From SKPH01 sp051748565 (lineage in GTDB: Bacteria > Bacillota > Dethiobacteria > DTU022), in assembly GCA_051748565.1 (NCBI GenBank), contig JBNJHN010000010.1, positions 1 through 51,546 of the forward strand: a DNA stretch of 51,546 nt, in the 5' to 3' direction. This document shows positions 40,894 to 49,345 of the stretch, piece after piece. Numbering within the stretch: position 1 is the first letter of the stretch; each line of letters starts with the position of its first letter. A model generated the notes under the pieces. That model was not told the DNA's origin. It worked only from the letters and a program-made list of their open reading frames with translations, and searched no databases. A program made the position numbers and the translations under genes.

Positions 40894-42204
40894 TTGCTTT
40901 TAAAAAAAATGGGTGTAACTAATTATTTTATTGCCATGCTGGTTTTGCTGGGAATTACCTTATTACTGGTTATCTCAATTTTTATTCTGACTGCTTATAT
41001 TCCGGAATCCCTGGGTCGTAATCCTTATAATTACGAAATAAACAGCGCCTGTGAATTCGAACCCTGGTCATTTGAAGCTGATGGCCTGGAGGCTGCCTTT
41101 CCACAAGGTGGAATTATTGTCAATGTTAATAGAACTGACCGCAGCAGAAGCGATCTGCTGCTGGGCCAGGGAACCTTCCGGTATAACGGCCAGCAGCTTG
41201 TTGCCGAGCAACCCGGAGGTTTATTCATGGTTACGGATCATCAGCTTTTTGAGCAAATCAGGGGGGATATTTTCTTTATACCCCTGGAAGATACAACATT
41301 AACCAGCCAGTTATCGTCAATCGTAGATAAACAAATAGGGTTTCCTGTTATCTGGGAAGATACATTTCCCATGATTTTTCACAGCCAGGAAGGGTTAATC
41401 TATCAATACTTTATAACTCCGGAAGGAGATCCAATTCTTCCCCCGGGCAATTACAATACTTATACTGCTCTGCTTGGTTCATTTCTGGTTTATACTCTTT
41501 TCATAATAATCTTACTTATGGTGCTTACAATATTATCACCCGATCATCGCTACTCCAATTACTGGATTCATTTAGGCAAAACGAAACCAGGATTTTTCAG
41601 CCTTGCACTTGTACCAATAATAACAGGCCTTCTTGCAGCAAATAAAATCGCCCCTGAAATTTTCGGATGGCCGGAATATTATACTGTATTCGGGTTATTA
41701 TTAATTATTGTGGTGCTAATTTTATTGGCAAAGCAGGGGATAATAGATTATCTGGACTTTGGTTTGCGCCGGGACAAATTTCACAGGGGGTATCTTTTGG
41801 CGGTAGTAGCAGCAGCGCTAGTTGTCGGAGCATCAAGAGGATTGCCTGAGGGGCTTAATATTGATGGGGCAAATACATTTCTGATGCTACCATTATTATT
41901 CATATTGTTCGGCCTTCCGAGTGAAATGATCTGGCGCGGCTATATTCAGACATTTTTGAGCCGTTGGCTGGGTGTAACAAAAGGATTGCTTTCAATGGCC
42001 CTGCTGGCTGCTGTTGTCCACTATGTATACCTGGGAGTAACAGTGCCCTGGATGCTGGATTATTCGTATACTTACCTCGAGGTAGCTATTATAGTTCCGG
42101 GCCTAGCAATTATACTCGGATACCTTTACCTGCGCACAGAAAATATACTGGCTTGTGCGTTTTTACATAGCCTGATTCTTTGGTTGCCCGGTATTATTAT
42201 TTAA
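40894..42204 (+). CDS. CPBP/Rce1-like membrane protein with atypical active-site motif
   Basis: A 436-residue protein. A first TM (about residues 10-35) is followed by an extracytoplasmic region of about 150 residues, then seven or eight TMs. The C-terminal part resembles CPBP intramembrane proteases: LPSEMIWRGYIQ near residues 341-352 matches the EExxxRG motif, and AAVVHYVYLG and CAFLHSLI supply the two His motifs. The first Glu of the EE pair is Ser343, so protease activity is uncertain. TTG 40894 is the start, with GAGGAGG eight bases upstream. It ends directly at the folate operon, so co-transcription with folE is likely. Confidence 0.75.
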   Translation: MLLKKMGVTNYFIAMLVLLGITLLLVISIFILTAYIPESLGRNPYNYEINSACEFEPWSFEADGLEAAFPQGGIIVNVNRTDRSRSDLLLGQGTFRYNGQQLVAEQPGGLFMVTDHQLFEQIRGDIFFIPLEDTTLTSQLSSIVDKQIGFPVIWEDTFPMIFHSQEGLIYQYFITPEGDPILPPGNYNTYTALLGSFLVYTLFIIILLMVLTILSPDHRYSNYWIHLGKTKPGFFSLALVPIITGLLAANKIAPEIFGWPEYYTVFGLLLIIVVLILLAKQGIIDYLDFGLRRDKFHRGYLLAVVAAALVVGASRGLPEGLNIDGANTFLMLPLLFILFGLPSEMIWRGYIQTFLSRWLGVTKGLLSMALLAAVVHYVYLGVTVPWMLDYSYTYLEVAIIVPGLAIILGYLYLRTENILACAFLHSLILWLPGIII

Positions 42205-42225
42205 TTGCAGAGAGGCGGTATTAAA

Positions 42226-42795
42226 TTGGACAAGGGGAAAATCATCAAAGCCGTGGAAATGATCCTTGAAGCAGTCGGCGAAGACCTGAACCGGGAGGGT
42301 TTACGTGGAACACCCCAGCGTGTGGCTAATATGTACACTGAACTTTTCAGCGGATTACAGGAAGACGCCAATTCTCATTTAAAAACCTGTTTTATTGAAG
42401 ATGGTCATGACGAGATTGTGCTGGTTAAGGATATATCCTTTTATTCGATGTGCGAACACCATTTGCTCCCTTTTTACGGAAAAGCTCATGTTGCTTATCT
42501 GCCATCAAAAGGTAGAATAGTCGGCCTCAGCAAGCTGGTCAGAGTAATCGAAAGCGTTTCGAGGCGCCCTCAGCTTCAGGAACGGTTGACCAGTAATGTG
42601 GCTGATATTATAACCGAAGAACTGAAACCCAAAGGAGTAGTCGTCGTAGTTGAAGCCGAACATCTCTGTATGAGCATCCGAGGTGTGGGTAAACCGGGTT
42701 CGATTACTGTTACATCTGCCGTCCGGGGGTTATTCAGGCGTAATCCCAGTTCCCGTGTTGAAGTATTCAGCCTGATCAAGGGGAAAAACAATTAA
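42226..42795 (+). CDS. folE: GTP cyclohydrolase I
   Basis: A 189-residue protein of usual FolE length. Motifs include EGLRGTPQRVANMY, YSMCEHHLLPFYGKAHVAY (zinc Cys and His), GRIVGLSKL and VVVVEAEHLCMSIRG. The enzyme converts GTP to 7,8-dihydroneopterin triphosphate, the first step of folate synthesis. A longer frame from TTG 42205 exists, but TTG 42226 has GAGGCGG seven bases upstream and matches family length. It heads folE-HD-folP-folB-folK. Confidence 0.95.
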   Translation: MDKGKIIKAVEMILEAVGEDLNREGLRGTPQRVANMYTELFSGLQEDANSHLKTCFIEDGHDEIVLVKDISFYSMCEHHLLPFYGKAHVAYLPSKGRIVGLSKLVRVIESVSRRPQLQERLTSNVADIITEELKPKGVVVVVEAEHLCMSIRGVGKPGSITVTSAVRGLFRRNPSSRVEVFSLIKGKNN

Positions 42796-42810
42796 GTAAA
42801 GGAAGAATAG

Positions 42811-43305
42811 ATGGAGAGGATTAATCGAATTATAAGCAACCCTGATTATCAAATCTACCTGCAGAAAAACAGGTGTGAAGAAAATAACCGCCCTTTCTGC
42901 AATCATCACTTTGAACACCTGCTTTCAGTAGCTCGTCTCACATATATTTTACTGCTCGAGGATGGCTGCCCGTTTATTTCCCGGGAAATAGTCTATGCAG
43001 CAGGCCTGCTCCATGACATAGGTCGATGGTACGAGTATCAATCTGAAGCAGATCATGCGCAATTCAGTGCAGAACTGGCTTTAATAATTCTGACCAAAGC
43101 CGGTTTTTCTGAAGCAGAAAACCTGCTTATAAAAAAAGCTATCGCTCAACATCGTCAAAAAGATGAATGTGAAAAACACTGTTCTACCTTAAGCAAAGCA
43201 CTCAAGAAGGCTGACAGTTTATCCCGTATCTGCTTCCAGTGTGATGTGCGCGTTAAATGTAATAAACTGGACCGGCAGCCACACCGGGAAGAATTACTTT
43301 ATTAA
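42811..43305 (+). CDS. HD-domain hydrolase in the folate operon; candidate dihydroneopterin triphosphate phosphohydrolase
   Basis: A 164-residue HD-domain protein: first metal His near H33/H36 (NHHFEHLL), the HD pair H68-D69 in GLLHDIGRW, further His residues (H82, H114) and Asp135 in LKKADSLSR. A C-terminal CFQCDVRVKC (C141, C144, C150) adds a Cys-rich motif. It sits 15 bp after folE and 18 bp before folP. The pathway step between these enzymes, removal of phosphates from dihydroneopterin triphosphate, has no gene of its own in the window, so this protein is a good candidate. That role is inferred from position only; a general nucleotide phosphohydrolase is also possible. Confidence 0.75.
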   Translation: MERINRIISNPDYQIYLQKNRCEENNRPFCNHHFEHLLSVARLTYILLLEDGCPFISREIVYAAGLLHDIGRWYEYQSEADHAQFSAELALIILTKAGFSEAENLLIKKAIAQHRQKDECEKHCSTLSKALKKADSLSRICFQCDVRVKCNKLDRQPHREELLY

Positions 43306-43323
43306 CCTCATCGGGGTGATTAC

Positions 43324-44496
43324 ATGCAGGCTATTCACCTTAATTTAAATCAAATCATAAAAGAGCTAGAATTTTTGGGTCTGAACAAAACGGCAATAAA
43401 TAGATTTGCCAGTCAAAGTATCACCCATGCTTTCAAATTGCGATCCATTCCGGACACAATTATTCCGTTATTGGAAAACGAAGTTTCAACACAAAAGACT
43501 GCTGTAATATTCTCTCATAAAAACTATCGGACTCCATCTGGCATTAATGCTGTTATTACCGGTTCCGAAGCCGAACTAACATATATCTGTAAAAACTTGC
43601 AAGAAAAGAGCGGGGAAACCGCATCCCTTGGACATATACTGCAAAGTTCCCTTAATAAGCTGAATAAACATAAATCCCGGAAATTAAAACTCGGCAGGAA
43701 TCTTTTGCCCCTTGGGGAAAGAACATTAATAATGGGAATATTAAACGTCACCCCGGATTCATTTACAGACGGGGGCAAATTCTACCAGCTTGAAAGTGCA
43801 TTGGCCCAGGCTCATAAAATGGCTCGGGATGGAGCAGATATAATTGATATCGGAGGCGAATCTACCAGGCCGGGCTCAATAAAAGTCCATGCTGATGATG
43901 AGCTGAAACGTATTATGCCGGTAATAACCGCGCTAAAAAAAGACCGTTCTTTTAGACTGCCTCTGTCGATCGATACCTATAAGGCTGAAGTCGCCGAGCA
44001 TGCCCTTGATGCCGGAGTAGAAATGCTGAATGATGTGTGGGGGCTTAAAGAAGACAGCGCCATCGGCCGGATAGCTGCCCGCTACGATATACCGGTATGC
44101 CTGATGCACAACCGCCGCAGCACAGACTATGTCGACCTCATACCCGATATATTTGCGGAATTGGAGGAATCAATTGCACTGGCTCACCAGGCCGGCATTG
44201 AAGATTCCCGGATAATTATTGATCCCGGGATCGGATTCGGGAAAAATCTGCAGCAAAACCTGGATGTAATGCATCACCTGCAAGATTTTTGTAATCTCGG
44301 CTATCCTTTGCTTCTCGGAACTTCTCGTAAATCAATGATTGGCAAAACTTTGGAACTGCCTGAGGAAGAACGCATTGAAGGAACCGCCGCCACTGTTGCT
44401 TACGGGATCAGTGCCGGCGTTGACATCGTCAGGGTTCATGATGTCCTGCAGATGCATCGTGTAGCGGTGATGACGGATGCTATGATTCGGAGGTAA
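43324..44496 (+). CDS. folP: Dihydropteroate synthase with N-terminal extension
   Basis: A 390-residue protein. The FolP TIM barrel begins near residue 135 (TLIMGILNVTPDSFTDGG), continues with IIDIGGESTRPGS and GFGKN, and ends with GTAATVAYGISAGVDIVRVHD. The enzyme joins a pterin pyrophosphate to 4-aminobenzoate. Typical FolP has about 270-280 residues; the first 120 residues here form an extra domain of unknown role, also seen in some clostridial proteins. ATG 43324 follows CGGGGTG. It is followed by folB after 4 bp. Confidence 0.93.
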   Translation: MQAIHLNLNQIIKELEFLGLNKTAINRFASQSITHAFKLRSIPDTIIPLLENEVSTQKTAVIFSHKNYRTPSGINAVITGSEAELTYICKNLQEKSGETASLGHILQSSLNKLNKHKSRKLKLGRNLLPLGERTLIMGILNVTPDSFTDGGKFYQLESALAQAHKMARDGADIIDIGGESTRPGSIKVHADDELKRIMPVITALKKDRSFRLPLSIDTYKAEVAEHALDAGVEMLNDVWGLKEDSAIGRIAARYDIPVCLMHNRRSTDYVDLIPDIFAELEESIALAHQAGIEDSRIIIDPGIGFGKNLQQNLDVMHHLQDFCNLGYPLLLGTSRKSMIGKTLELPEEERIEGTAATVAYGISAGVDIVRVHDVLQMHRVAVMTDAMIRR

Positions 44497-44500
44497 TGCA

Positions 44501-44854
44501 ATGGATCGTATTATAGTTGAAAGAATTGTATGTTTTGGATACCACGGGGTCCTCTTGGAAGAACAAACCATGGGCCAGGAATTTCAAGTTAGCCTTGAGC
44601 TGGGTATTGATTTATCATCTCTTAAAGACGACCAACTTGATCAAGTGCCTGATTACCGGGCAGCGGTATCTATAGTCGAAGAGGTTATGTACGGCCAATC
44701 CAGGCGTTTGCTTGAAACACTGGCCTGTCAAATCGCCGATAAACTTTTGGCAATTCCGGGAATAATTGAAGCAACTGTTGAAGTGCGAAAACCTAACCCG
44801 CCCCTCCCAGGTGTCCAGGGTGGAGTAAGTGTTGTCATTACAAGGGGCAAATAA
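44501..44854 (+). CDS. folB: Dihydroneopterin aldolase
   Basis: A 117-residue protein of usual FolB length. CFGYHGVLLEEQTMGQEF contains the pterin-binding region, followed by DYRAAVSIVEE and the C-terminal VRKPNPPLPGVQGGVSV. It cleaves dihydroneopterin to 6-hydroxymethyl-dihydropterin and glycolaldehyde. ATG 44501 follows GGAGG. Its stop overlaps the folK start by 1 bp. Confidence 0.93.
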   Translation: MDRIIVERIVCFGYHGVLLEEQTMGQEFQVSLELGIDLSSLKDDQLDQVPDYRAAVSIVEEVMYGQSRRLLETLACQIADKLLAIPGIIEATVEVRKPNPPLPGVQGGVSVVITRGK

Positions 44855-45363
44855 TGAAGAAAGCATATATCGCTCTTGGGTCAAACCTGGGTAATCGCCT
44901 GGAAAACCTCAAACGCTCATTAAAACTGCTTTCCAATGAAAAAGGTCTCTATATAACAGCGATTTCTGATGTTTATGAAACCAAACCGATTGGCGGGCCA
45001 GGGCAGGGCTATTTCCTCAATGCCTGTGCTGAATTGAGAACTATACTGACACCGACTATTCTGTTACAAAAAATGTTGGATGTTGAAAACACCATGGGCC
45101 GGGTAAGAGTTGAAAGGTGGGGACCGCGTCTTATCGATCTTGATCTGCTGGTCTATAATAAATCACAGATAAACAGTCCTCTTCTTGAATTGCCGCACCC
45201 CCGCCTCCTTCTGCGTGATTTTGTTTTGATTCCTCTGGCAGACATAGCACCTGATCTTATAATTCCGGGTCAGGAAAATACAGTCAGTGAAATTATTTCA
45301 AACCGCAAAACTACCGACGATGTAAAACCTTTTCTGCCATCTGACTGGCACTCTGCCCTGTAA
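44854..45363 (+). CDS. folK: 2-amino-4-hydroxy-6-hydroxymethyldihydropteridine pyrophosphokinase
   Basis: A 169-residue HPPK. AYIALGSNLGNRLENL is the N-terminal signature, followed by YETKPIGGPGQGYFLNAC, RWGPRLIDLDLL (metal-binding Asp residues) and LPHPRLLLRDFVLIPL. It adds pyrophosphate from ATP to the pterin alcohol, making the FolP substrate. ATG 44854 overlaps the folB stop, so translation is coupled. It is the last gene of the folate operon and converges with fhs. Confidence 0.94.
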   Translation: MKKAYIALGSNLGNRLENLKRSLKLLSNEKGLYITAISDVYETKPIGGPGQGYFLNACAELRTILTPTILLQKMLDVENTMGRVRVERWGPRLIDLDLLVYNKSQINSPLLELPHPRLLLRDFVLIPLADIAPDLIIPGQENTVSEIISNRKTTDDVKPFLPSDWHSAL

Positions 45364-45445
45364 TCAATATTACTATCCCATATAATTGAATATATAGAAT
45401 TGAAGCCCGCCTGGTTGTCAGGTGTTGAAATTAAAAATTTTGCAC

Positions 45446-45477
45446 AAAAAGGGACGCCAATGAGGCGTCCTTTTTTT
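45446..45477. terminator. Bidirectional terminator between folK and fhs
   Basis: GGGACGCC (45451-45458) pairs with GGCGTCC plus T (45464-45471) around the loop AATGA. Seven T follow on the plus strand and five A precede, giving a T-run on the minus strand. It serves both convergent genes. Confidence 0.85.
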
Positions 45478-45507
45478 CAATTCAAAACCAGGATTGCATT
45501 AAGAATC

Positions 45508-47271
45508 TTAGAACAATCCCTGGACTTTACCGGTTTCCACGTCTACGTCGACCCTGCGGTATGCCGGGTTGGCAGCCGTTCCAGGCATCAGGGAGATCGC
45601 TCCTGCGACGGGAACGACAAAATCGGCACCACCGTAAGTAAGAATATCCCGGATATGAAGGTTCCAACCCTTCGGAACACCCTTTAGCATAGGGTTATCT
45701 GTGAGGCTGAGGTGGGTCTTAACCATACATGTTCCCATTTTCTGGAATTTAGGATCCTGCTCCATCTTCTTCGCTTTTTCAAGCGCCTCTGCGGTATACT
45801 CGACACCATCAGCGCCATAAACCTCCCTGGCAATCAGATCAATACGATCACGCAAGGGAGTATCCAGTTCGTATAGAAACTTGAACTCGGTCGGTTCATT
45901 GCAAGCTTCAACAACAGCATCAGCAAATTCAGTAGCTCCTTCGCCCCCATATTGCCAGTGCTTGGAAAGAGCAACCCGCGCACCTGCTTCTTCGGCCAGA
46001 CGGCGCACAGCTTTAACTTCATTATCAGTATCGGTGTAGAAATGGTTAATACAAACCACGGGATTGATACCAGCTTTTTTAACTGTTTTAATATGGTGGA
46101 TGAGGTTTTCACATCCCTTTTCAACCCAACCGACATTTTCTTCTTTATATGACGGGTCAAGTGGTTGGCCAGGCATTGGCATTGGTGCACCGCCGTGGCA
46201 TTTCAGGGCACGAATGGTTGCAACGATAACTGCACAATTCGGTTTCAGGCTCGACATGCGGCACTTCAGGTTCCAGAACTTCTCGAATCCGATGTCGGCA
46301 GCAAATCCTGATTCAGTAATCACATAATCGCTCAACTTCAAAGCAACGCGGTCGGCAATAATTGAAGATTGGCCAATTGCAATATTGGCAAACGGGCCGG
46401 CGTGAACAAATACCGGCTGCCCTTCTAAAGTCTGCAGAAGGTTGGGGTTAATTGCTTCAACCATCCAGGCAGTCATCGCACCGGCAACATCAAGATCACC
46501 GGTGGTAACCGGGTTGCCTTTTTTATCATATGCAACCACGATCTTAGCCATACGTTCCCGCATATCTTTCAAATCTTTTGCAACAGCCAGTATGGCCATA
46601 ACTTCTGATGATACGGCGATTGCAAAATTCGAATTCATCATGAAACCATCTTTTCTGCCACCCAAACCGATGATGATGTTGCGAAGTGCCTGGGCGCAAA
46701 AATCGATTATCCATTTCATTTCAACATTCCGGGGATCGATATTCAATCTTTTTAAACCACTCCGCTCCAGAAAAGCATCACTGGAGTTAAATTCATGCTG
46801 AATACGCGAAGTCAAAGCAACCATAGCCAGGTTATGTGCATTCATAATCGCATTTATATCCCCGGTTAATCCCAGAGAGAAAGGAGTCAAAGGAATACAC
46901 TGGGCCAAACCGCCACCGGCTGCTGATCCCTTAACATTCATTGTCGGTCCACCTGAAGGCTGGCGGATTGTTGCAATAACATTTTTACCACGCTTACCCA
47001 TACCCTGGGTCAGACCCATTGTCGATGTCGATTTGCCTTCTCCGAGCGGGGTTGGGGTAATAGCAGTAACGTCAATGTACTTGCCATCCGGCTTATCTTT
47101 TAATCTTTCGAGCACTTTCTTGTAGTCAACTTTTGCTACATAGTGACCATGAGGAAGAAGTTCCTCCTGATCAAGTTTTAACTCTTCCGCCAACTGGTAA
47201 ACTTTTTTCATGTCCGCTTCTGCGGCTTCTGCTATTTCCCAGTCGGCAAGTTTGGTTGGATCTAATGCCAT
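45508..47271 (-). CDS. fhs: Formate-tetrahydrofolate ligase
   Basis: A 587-residue enzyme of normal length. ITPTPLGEGKSTSTMGL holds the P-loop, RQPSGGPTMNVKGSAAGGG follows, and FVHAGPFANIAIG and TESGFAADIGFEKF are family hallmarks. It uses ATP to join formate to tetrahydrofolate, the entry step of the methyl branch of the Wood-Ljungdahl pathway and also a purine C1 source. ATG 47271 has AAGGAGG eight bases upstream; TTG 47274 is less likely. No other C1-pathway genes lie in the window, so acetogenesis is not proven. A 3-codon frame with a perfect ribosome binding site lies just upstream. Confidence 0.96.
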   Translation of the reverse strand: MALDPTKLADWEIAEAAEADMKKVYQLAEELKLDQEELLPHGHYVAKVDYKKVLERLKDKPDGKYIDVTAITPTPLGEGKSTSTMGLTQGMGKRGKNVIATIRQPSGGPTMNVKGSAAGGGLAQCIPLTPFSLGLTGDINAIMNAHNLAMVALTSRIQHEFNSSDAFLERSGLKRLNIDPRNVEMKWIIDFCAQALRNIIIGLGGRKDGFMMNSNFAIAVSSEVMAILAVAKDLKDMRERMAKIVVAYDKKGNPVTTGDLDVAGAMTAWMVEAINPNLLQTLEGQPVFVHAGPFANIAIGQSSIIADRVALKLSDYVITESGFAADIGFEKFWNLKCRMSSLKPNCAVIVATIRALKCHGGAPMPMPGQPLDPSYKEENVGWVEKGCENLIHHIKTVKKAGINPVVCINHFYTDTDNEVKAVRRLAEEAGARVALSKHWQYGGEGATEFADAVVEACNEPTEFKFLYELDTPLRDRIDLIAREVYGADGVEYTAEALEKAKKMEQDPKFQKMGTCMVKTHLSLTDNPMLKGVPKGWNLHIRDILTYGGADFVVPVAGAISLMPGTAANPAYRRVDVDVETGKVQGLF

Positions 47272-47317
47272 CAATACTACCTCCTTATATTTTAAAAATT
47301 CATACTAACCTCCTGCA

Positions 47318-47346
47318 TTTTTACGCAGACAAAGTCATTTATTCAA
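47318..47346 (-). promoter_or_regulatory. Candidate promoter for fhs
   Basis: On the minus strand TTGAAT (47346-47341) and TAAAAA (47323-47318) are spaced by 17 bp. The -10 element is weak. The predicted transcript would begin near 47311, inside the ribosome binding site of the upstream minigene. Confidence 0.35.
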
Positions 47347-47387
47347 CATAACAGCGATAATTCCTGCTTTGCTGTTAAAAATTTCAC

Positions 47388-48350
47388 TTATTTTTTATTT
47401 TGGCTTATGTAATCAACTACCGAAGGTATTCCACAAAGCGAAGTTGCCTTTAGAACCGCTCTTTCCACTGCTATTGATACTGCTTCTGCCGCCATCAGTC
47501 CAACCAGGTTAATATCCGCTATCAACCTTCCTTTTGAAAGAGCAAAAATTGTATCACCATCCCACATTGTATGCACCGGCCAAATCGAACGCGCCAGGCC
47601 ATCATGAGCCAGTTGGCAAACCTTGGTTAGTGCTGAACTGTCGAAGGATACATTTGTAGCAATCACACCCAGGGTAGTATTACCGGAAAAACCTCCTTTA
47701 TTTATATTAAACATCAGCTTTTCTGTTGAAACCATTTTTCCGGTTTCCGGGCTGCGGGGTCCGGCCAATAATTTCCCTTTGCGATCGAAAATATCACCAA
47801 AGGAATTAACAACTATTAAGGCAGCAACGATTAAATCGCCATTTTGAATGGCAGCAGAACCCTGCCCGCCCTTGATCGACTGAGAAGTGCCATAAATTTT
47901 TCCGACAGTAGCTCCTGTTCCGGCACCTACAGAACCCTGTTCTACAGGACCTGCGGAAGCAACGATACAAGCTTCATAACCCATTGCTGAGTCAGGGCGA
48001 ACTTTGCCGTCCCCTATAAAAAGATCAAAGAGCACAGCGGCTGGCACAACAGGAACTTTAAAACATCCGGCCGGGAACCCACAACCCTTTTCTTCGAGAT
48101 AGCGCATAACCCCTGAAGCAGCATCCATACCAAAAGCACTGCCTCCCGCCAATACAATCGCCTGCACCTCTTCAACCAGTTGACCCGGACGGAGCAAATC
48201 TGTCTCCCTTGTTCCTGGAGCTGAGCCACGCACTTCTACGGCTGCCCTGGCTCCTTCTTCAATCAGCACAACCGTTACACCGGTAGCAGCCTCTGTATTG
48301 GAAACAACCCCAACCTTAATGCCCTGAATATCTGTTAACCCAGAAGCCAC
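47388..48350 (-). CDS. P1-family (S58/DmpA-like) aminopeptidase
   Basis: A 320-residue protein of the DmpA/S58 family, whose members cut themselves in two to expose an N-terminal nucleophile. The likely cleavage/nucleophile site is GFSGNTTLGVIATN, near residue 223. Other family segments are LAGGSAFGMDAASG near residue 69 and GGQGSAAI. Members act as aminopeptidases or beta-peptidases on small peptides; the physiological substrate is unknown. GTG 48350 is the start, with AGGGGAG nine bases upstream. fhs follows 116 bp downstream in the same direction. Confidence 0.85.
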   Translation of the reverse strand: MASGLTDIQGIKVGVVSNTEAATGVTVVLIEEGARAAVEVRGSAPGTRETDLLRPGQLVEEVQAIVLAGGSAFGMDAASGVMRYLEEKGCGFPAGCFKVPVVPAAVLFDLFIGDGKVRPDSAMGYEACIVASAGPVEQGSVGAGTGATVGKIYGTSQSIKGGQGSAAIQNGDLIVAALIVVNSFGDIFDRKGKLLAGPRSPETGKMVSTEKLMFNINKGGFSGNTTLGVIATNVSFDSSALTKVCQLAHDGLARSIWPVHTMWDGDTIFALSKGRLIADINLVGLMAAEAVSIAVERAVLKATSLCGIPSVVDYISQNKK

Positions 48351-48477
48351 ACATATTCACTCCCCTGATTTATATGTTATACTGACTTAAATAATTTTCG
48401 ATACATAACAATAAGTTAAATAAAATTTGCATTCATTACATAATATTGGACAACGAAAGGATCTTTTAAAAAACAAA

Positions 48478-49320
48478 ATGAGTAGCAATGCGCCTGGATC
48501 GCTTATAGACAGTCATGTCCATATCTTCCCGGAAAAAATGATGCAGGCGATTTTCTTATTCTTCCATGAACAATACCGGTGGGACCCACCATTTTCAACC
48601 AGCCCCAGGTCAATACTGGGAAGCCTCGAAAAACAGGGAGTGGAAAAGGCTTTTGCCCTTGCCTATTCTCACAAACCGGGATATTCTCGGGAACTGAACC
48701 GCTGGTTGGCTTGCTTTTGTAAAGATAACCCATTACTTGTCCCCTTCGGAGCAATTCATCCACTGGATCCGGATCTGCAGGCAGTTGCAATTGAATGCCT
48801 TGATAAATACTGTTTCCCAGGCATTAAATTACACTGCCTGGTCCAAAAGTGCAGTCCTTATGATAAAAACCTTTTTCCTCTTTATGAAATAATTCTTGAG
48901 CGTTCGAAAGGGGTAATCATCCACGCCAGTAGTTTTCCGCAACCATGTAAAGAACACCTCGGTATAGATCATGTCACCCGACTGTTGAAACGTTTTCCCG
49001 GCTTAAAACTGATTATTCCACATCTTGGGCTTCATGATCTTCCCGGTTACCGTAAATTACTCGAAGAATACGACGGACTATACTTAGATACATCATTTGT
49101 TTTTCAGAACCGGGGTTACGAGCTACCGCTGGATAAAATCATAGAAATTATGCTCGCATTCCCGGATCGTATAATCTACGGCAGTGATTACCCATTTATC
49201 CTTGAAGAGATGCAATACGGCATAAATCGCATCCTGGACCTTGGGCTGCCTCCTGAAAACTACAACCGCTTTTTTTACACTAACGTAGTAAATTTTTTAG
49301 CCAGAATAAACGGTTCATAA
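48478..49320 (+). CDS. Amidohydrolase family protein (amidohydrolase-2 type)
   Basis: A 280-residue TIM-barrel metal hydrolase. Metal motif HxH is in LIDSHVHIFPEKM near residue 12, further ligands lie in IIHASSF and IIPHLGLHD, and the Asp is in IIYGSDYPF. The family includes decarboxylases and hydrolases of the ACMSD type. No substrate can be proposed. The start is uncertain: ATG 48478 fits the family N-terminus but its AAAGGA lies 16 bases away, and a TTG at 48427 would add 17 residues. It is divergent from the P1 peptidase and convergent with ftsH. Confidence 0.82.
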   Translation: MSSNAPGSLIDSHVHIFPEKMMQAIFLFFHEQYRWDPPFSTSPRSILGSLEKQGVEKAFALAYSHKPGYSRELNRWLACFCKDNPLLVPFGAIHPLDPDLQAVAIECLDKYCFPGIKLHCLVQKCSPYDKNLFPLYEIILERSKGVIIHASSFPQPCKEHLGIDHVTRLLKRFPGLKLIIPHLGLHDLPGYRKLLEEYDGLYLDTSFVFQNRGYELPLDKIIEIMLAFPDRIIYGSDYPFILEEMQYGINRILDLGLPPENYNRFFYTNVVNFLARINGS

Positions 49321-49322
49321 AT

Positions 49323-49344
49323 AAAAAAGGAGCCCTTGGGCTCC
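49323..49344 (-). terminator. Rho-independent terminator of ftsH
   Basis: A 7-bp GC-rich stem, GGAGCCC/GGGCTCC (49329-49344), with a tight loop. On the minus strand six T follow at 49328-49323, immediately after the ftsH stop codon. It also lies just downstream of the convergent amidohydrolase gene. Confidence 0.82.
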
Positions 49345-49345
49345 A

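Noticed and set aside
42205..42225. Longer folE start at TTG 42205
   Set aside because: It would place the ribosome binding site inside the gene and exceed usual family length; TTG 42226 is better supported.
47350..47376. AACAGC/GCTGTT inverted repeat between the P1 peptidase and fhs
   Set aside because: The stem is only six base pairs with a 15-base loop, too weak to call a terminator.
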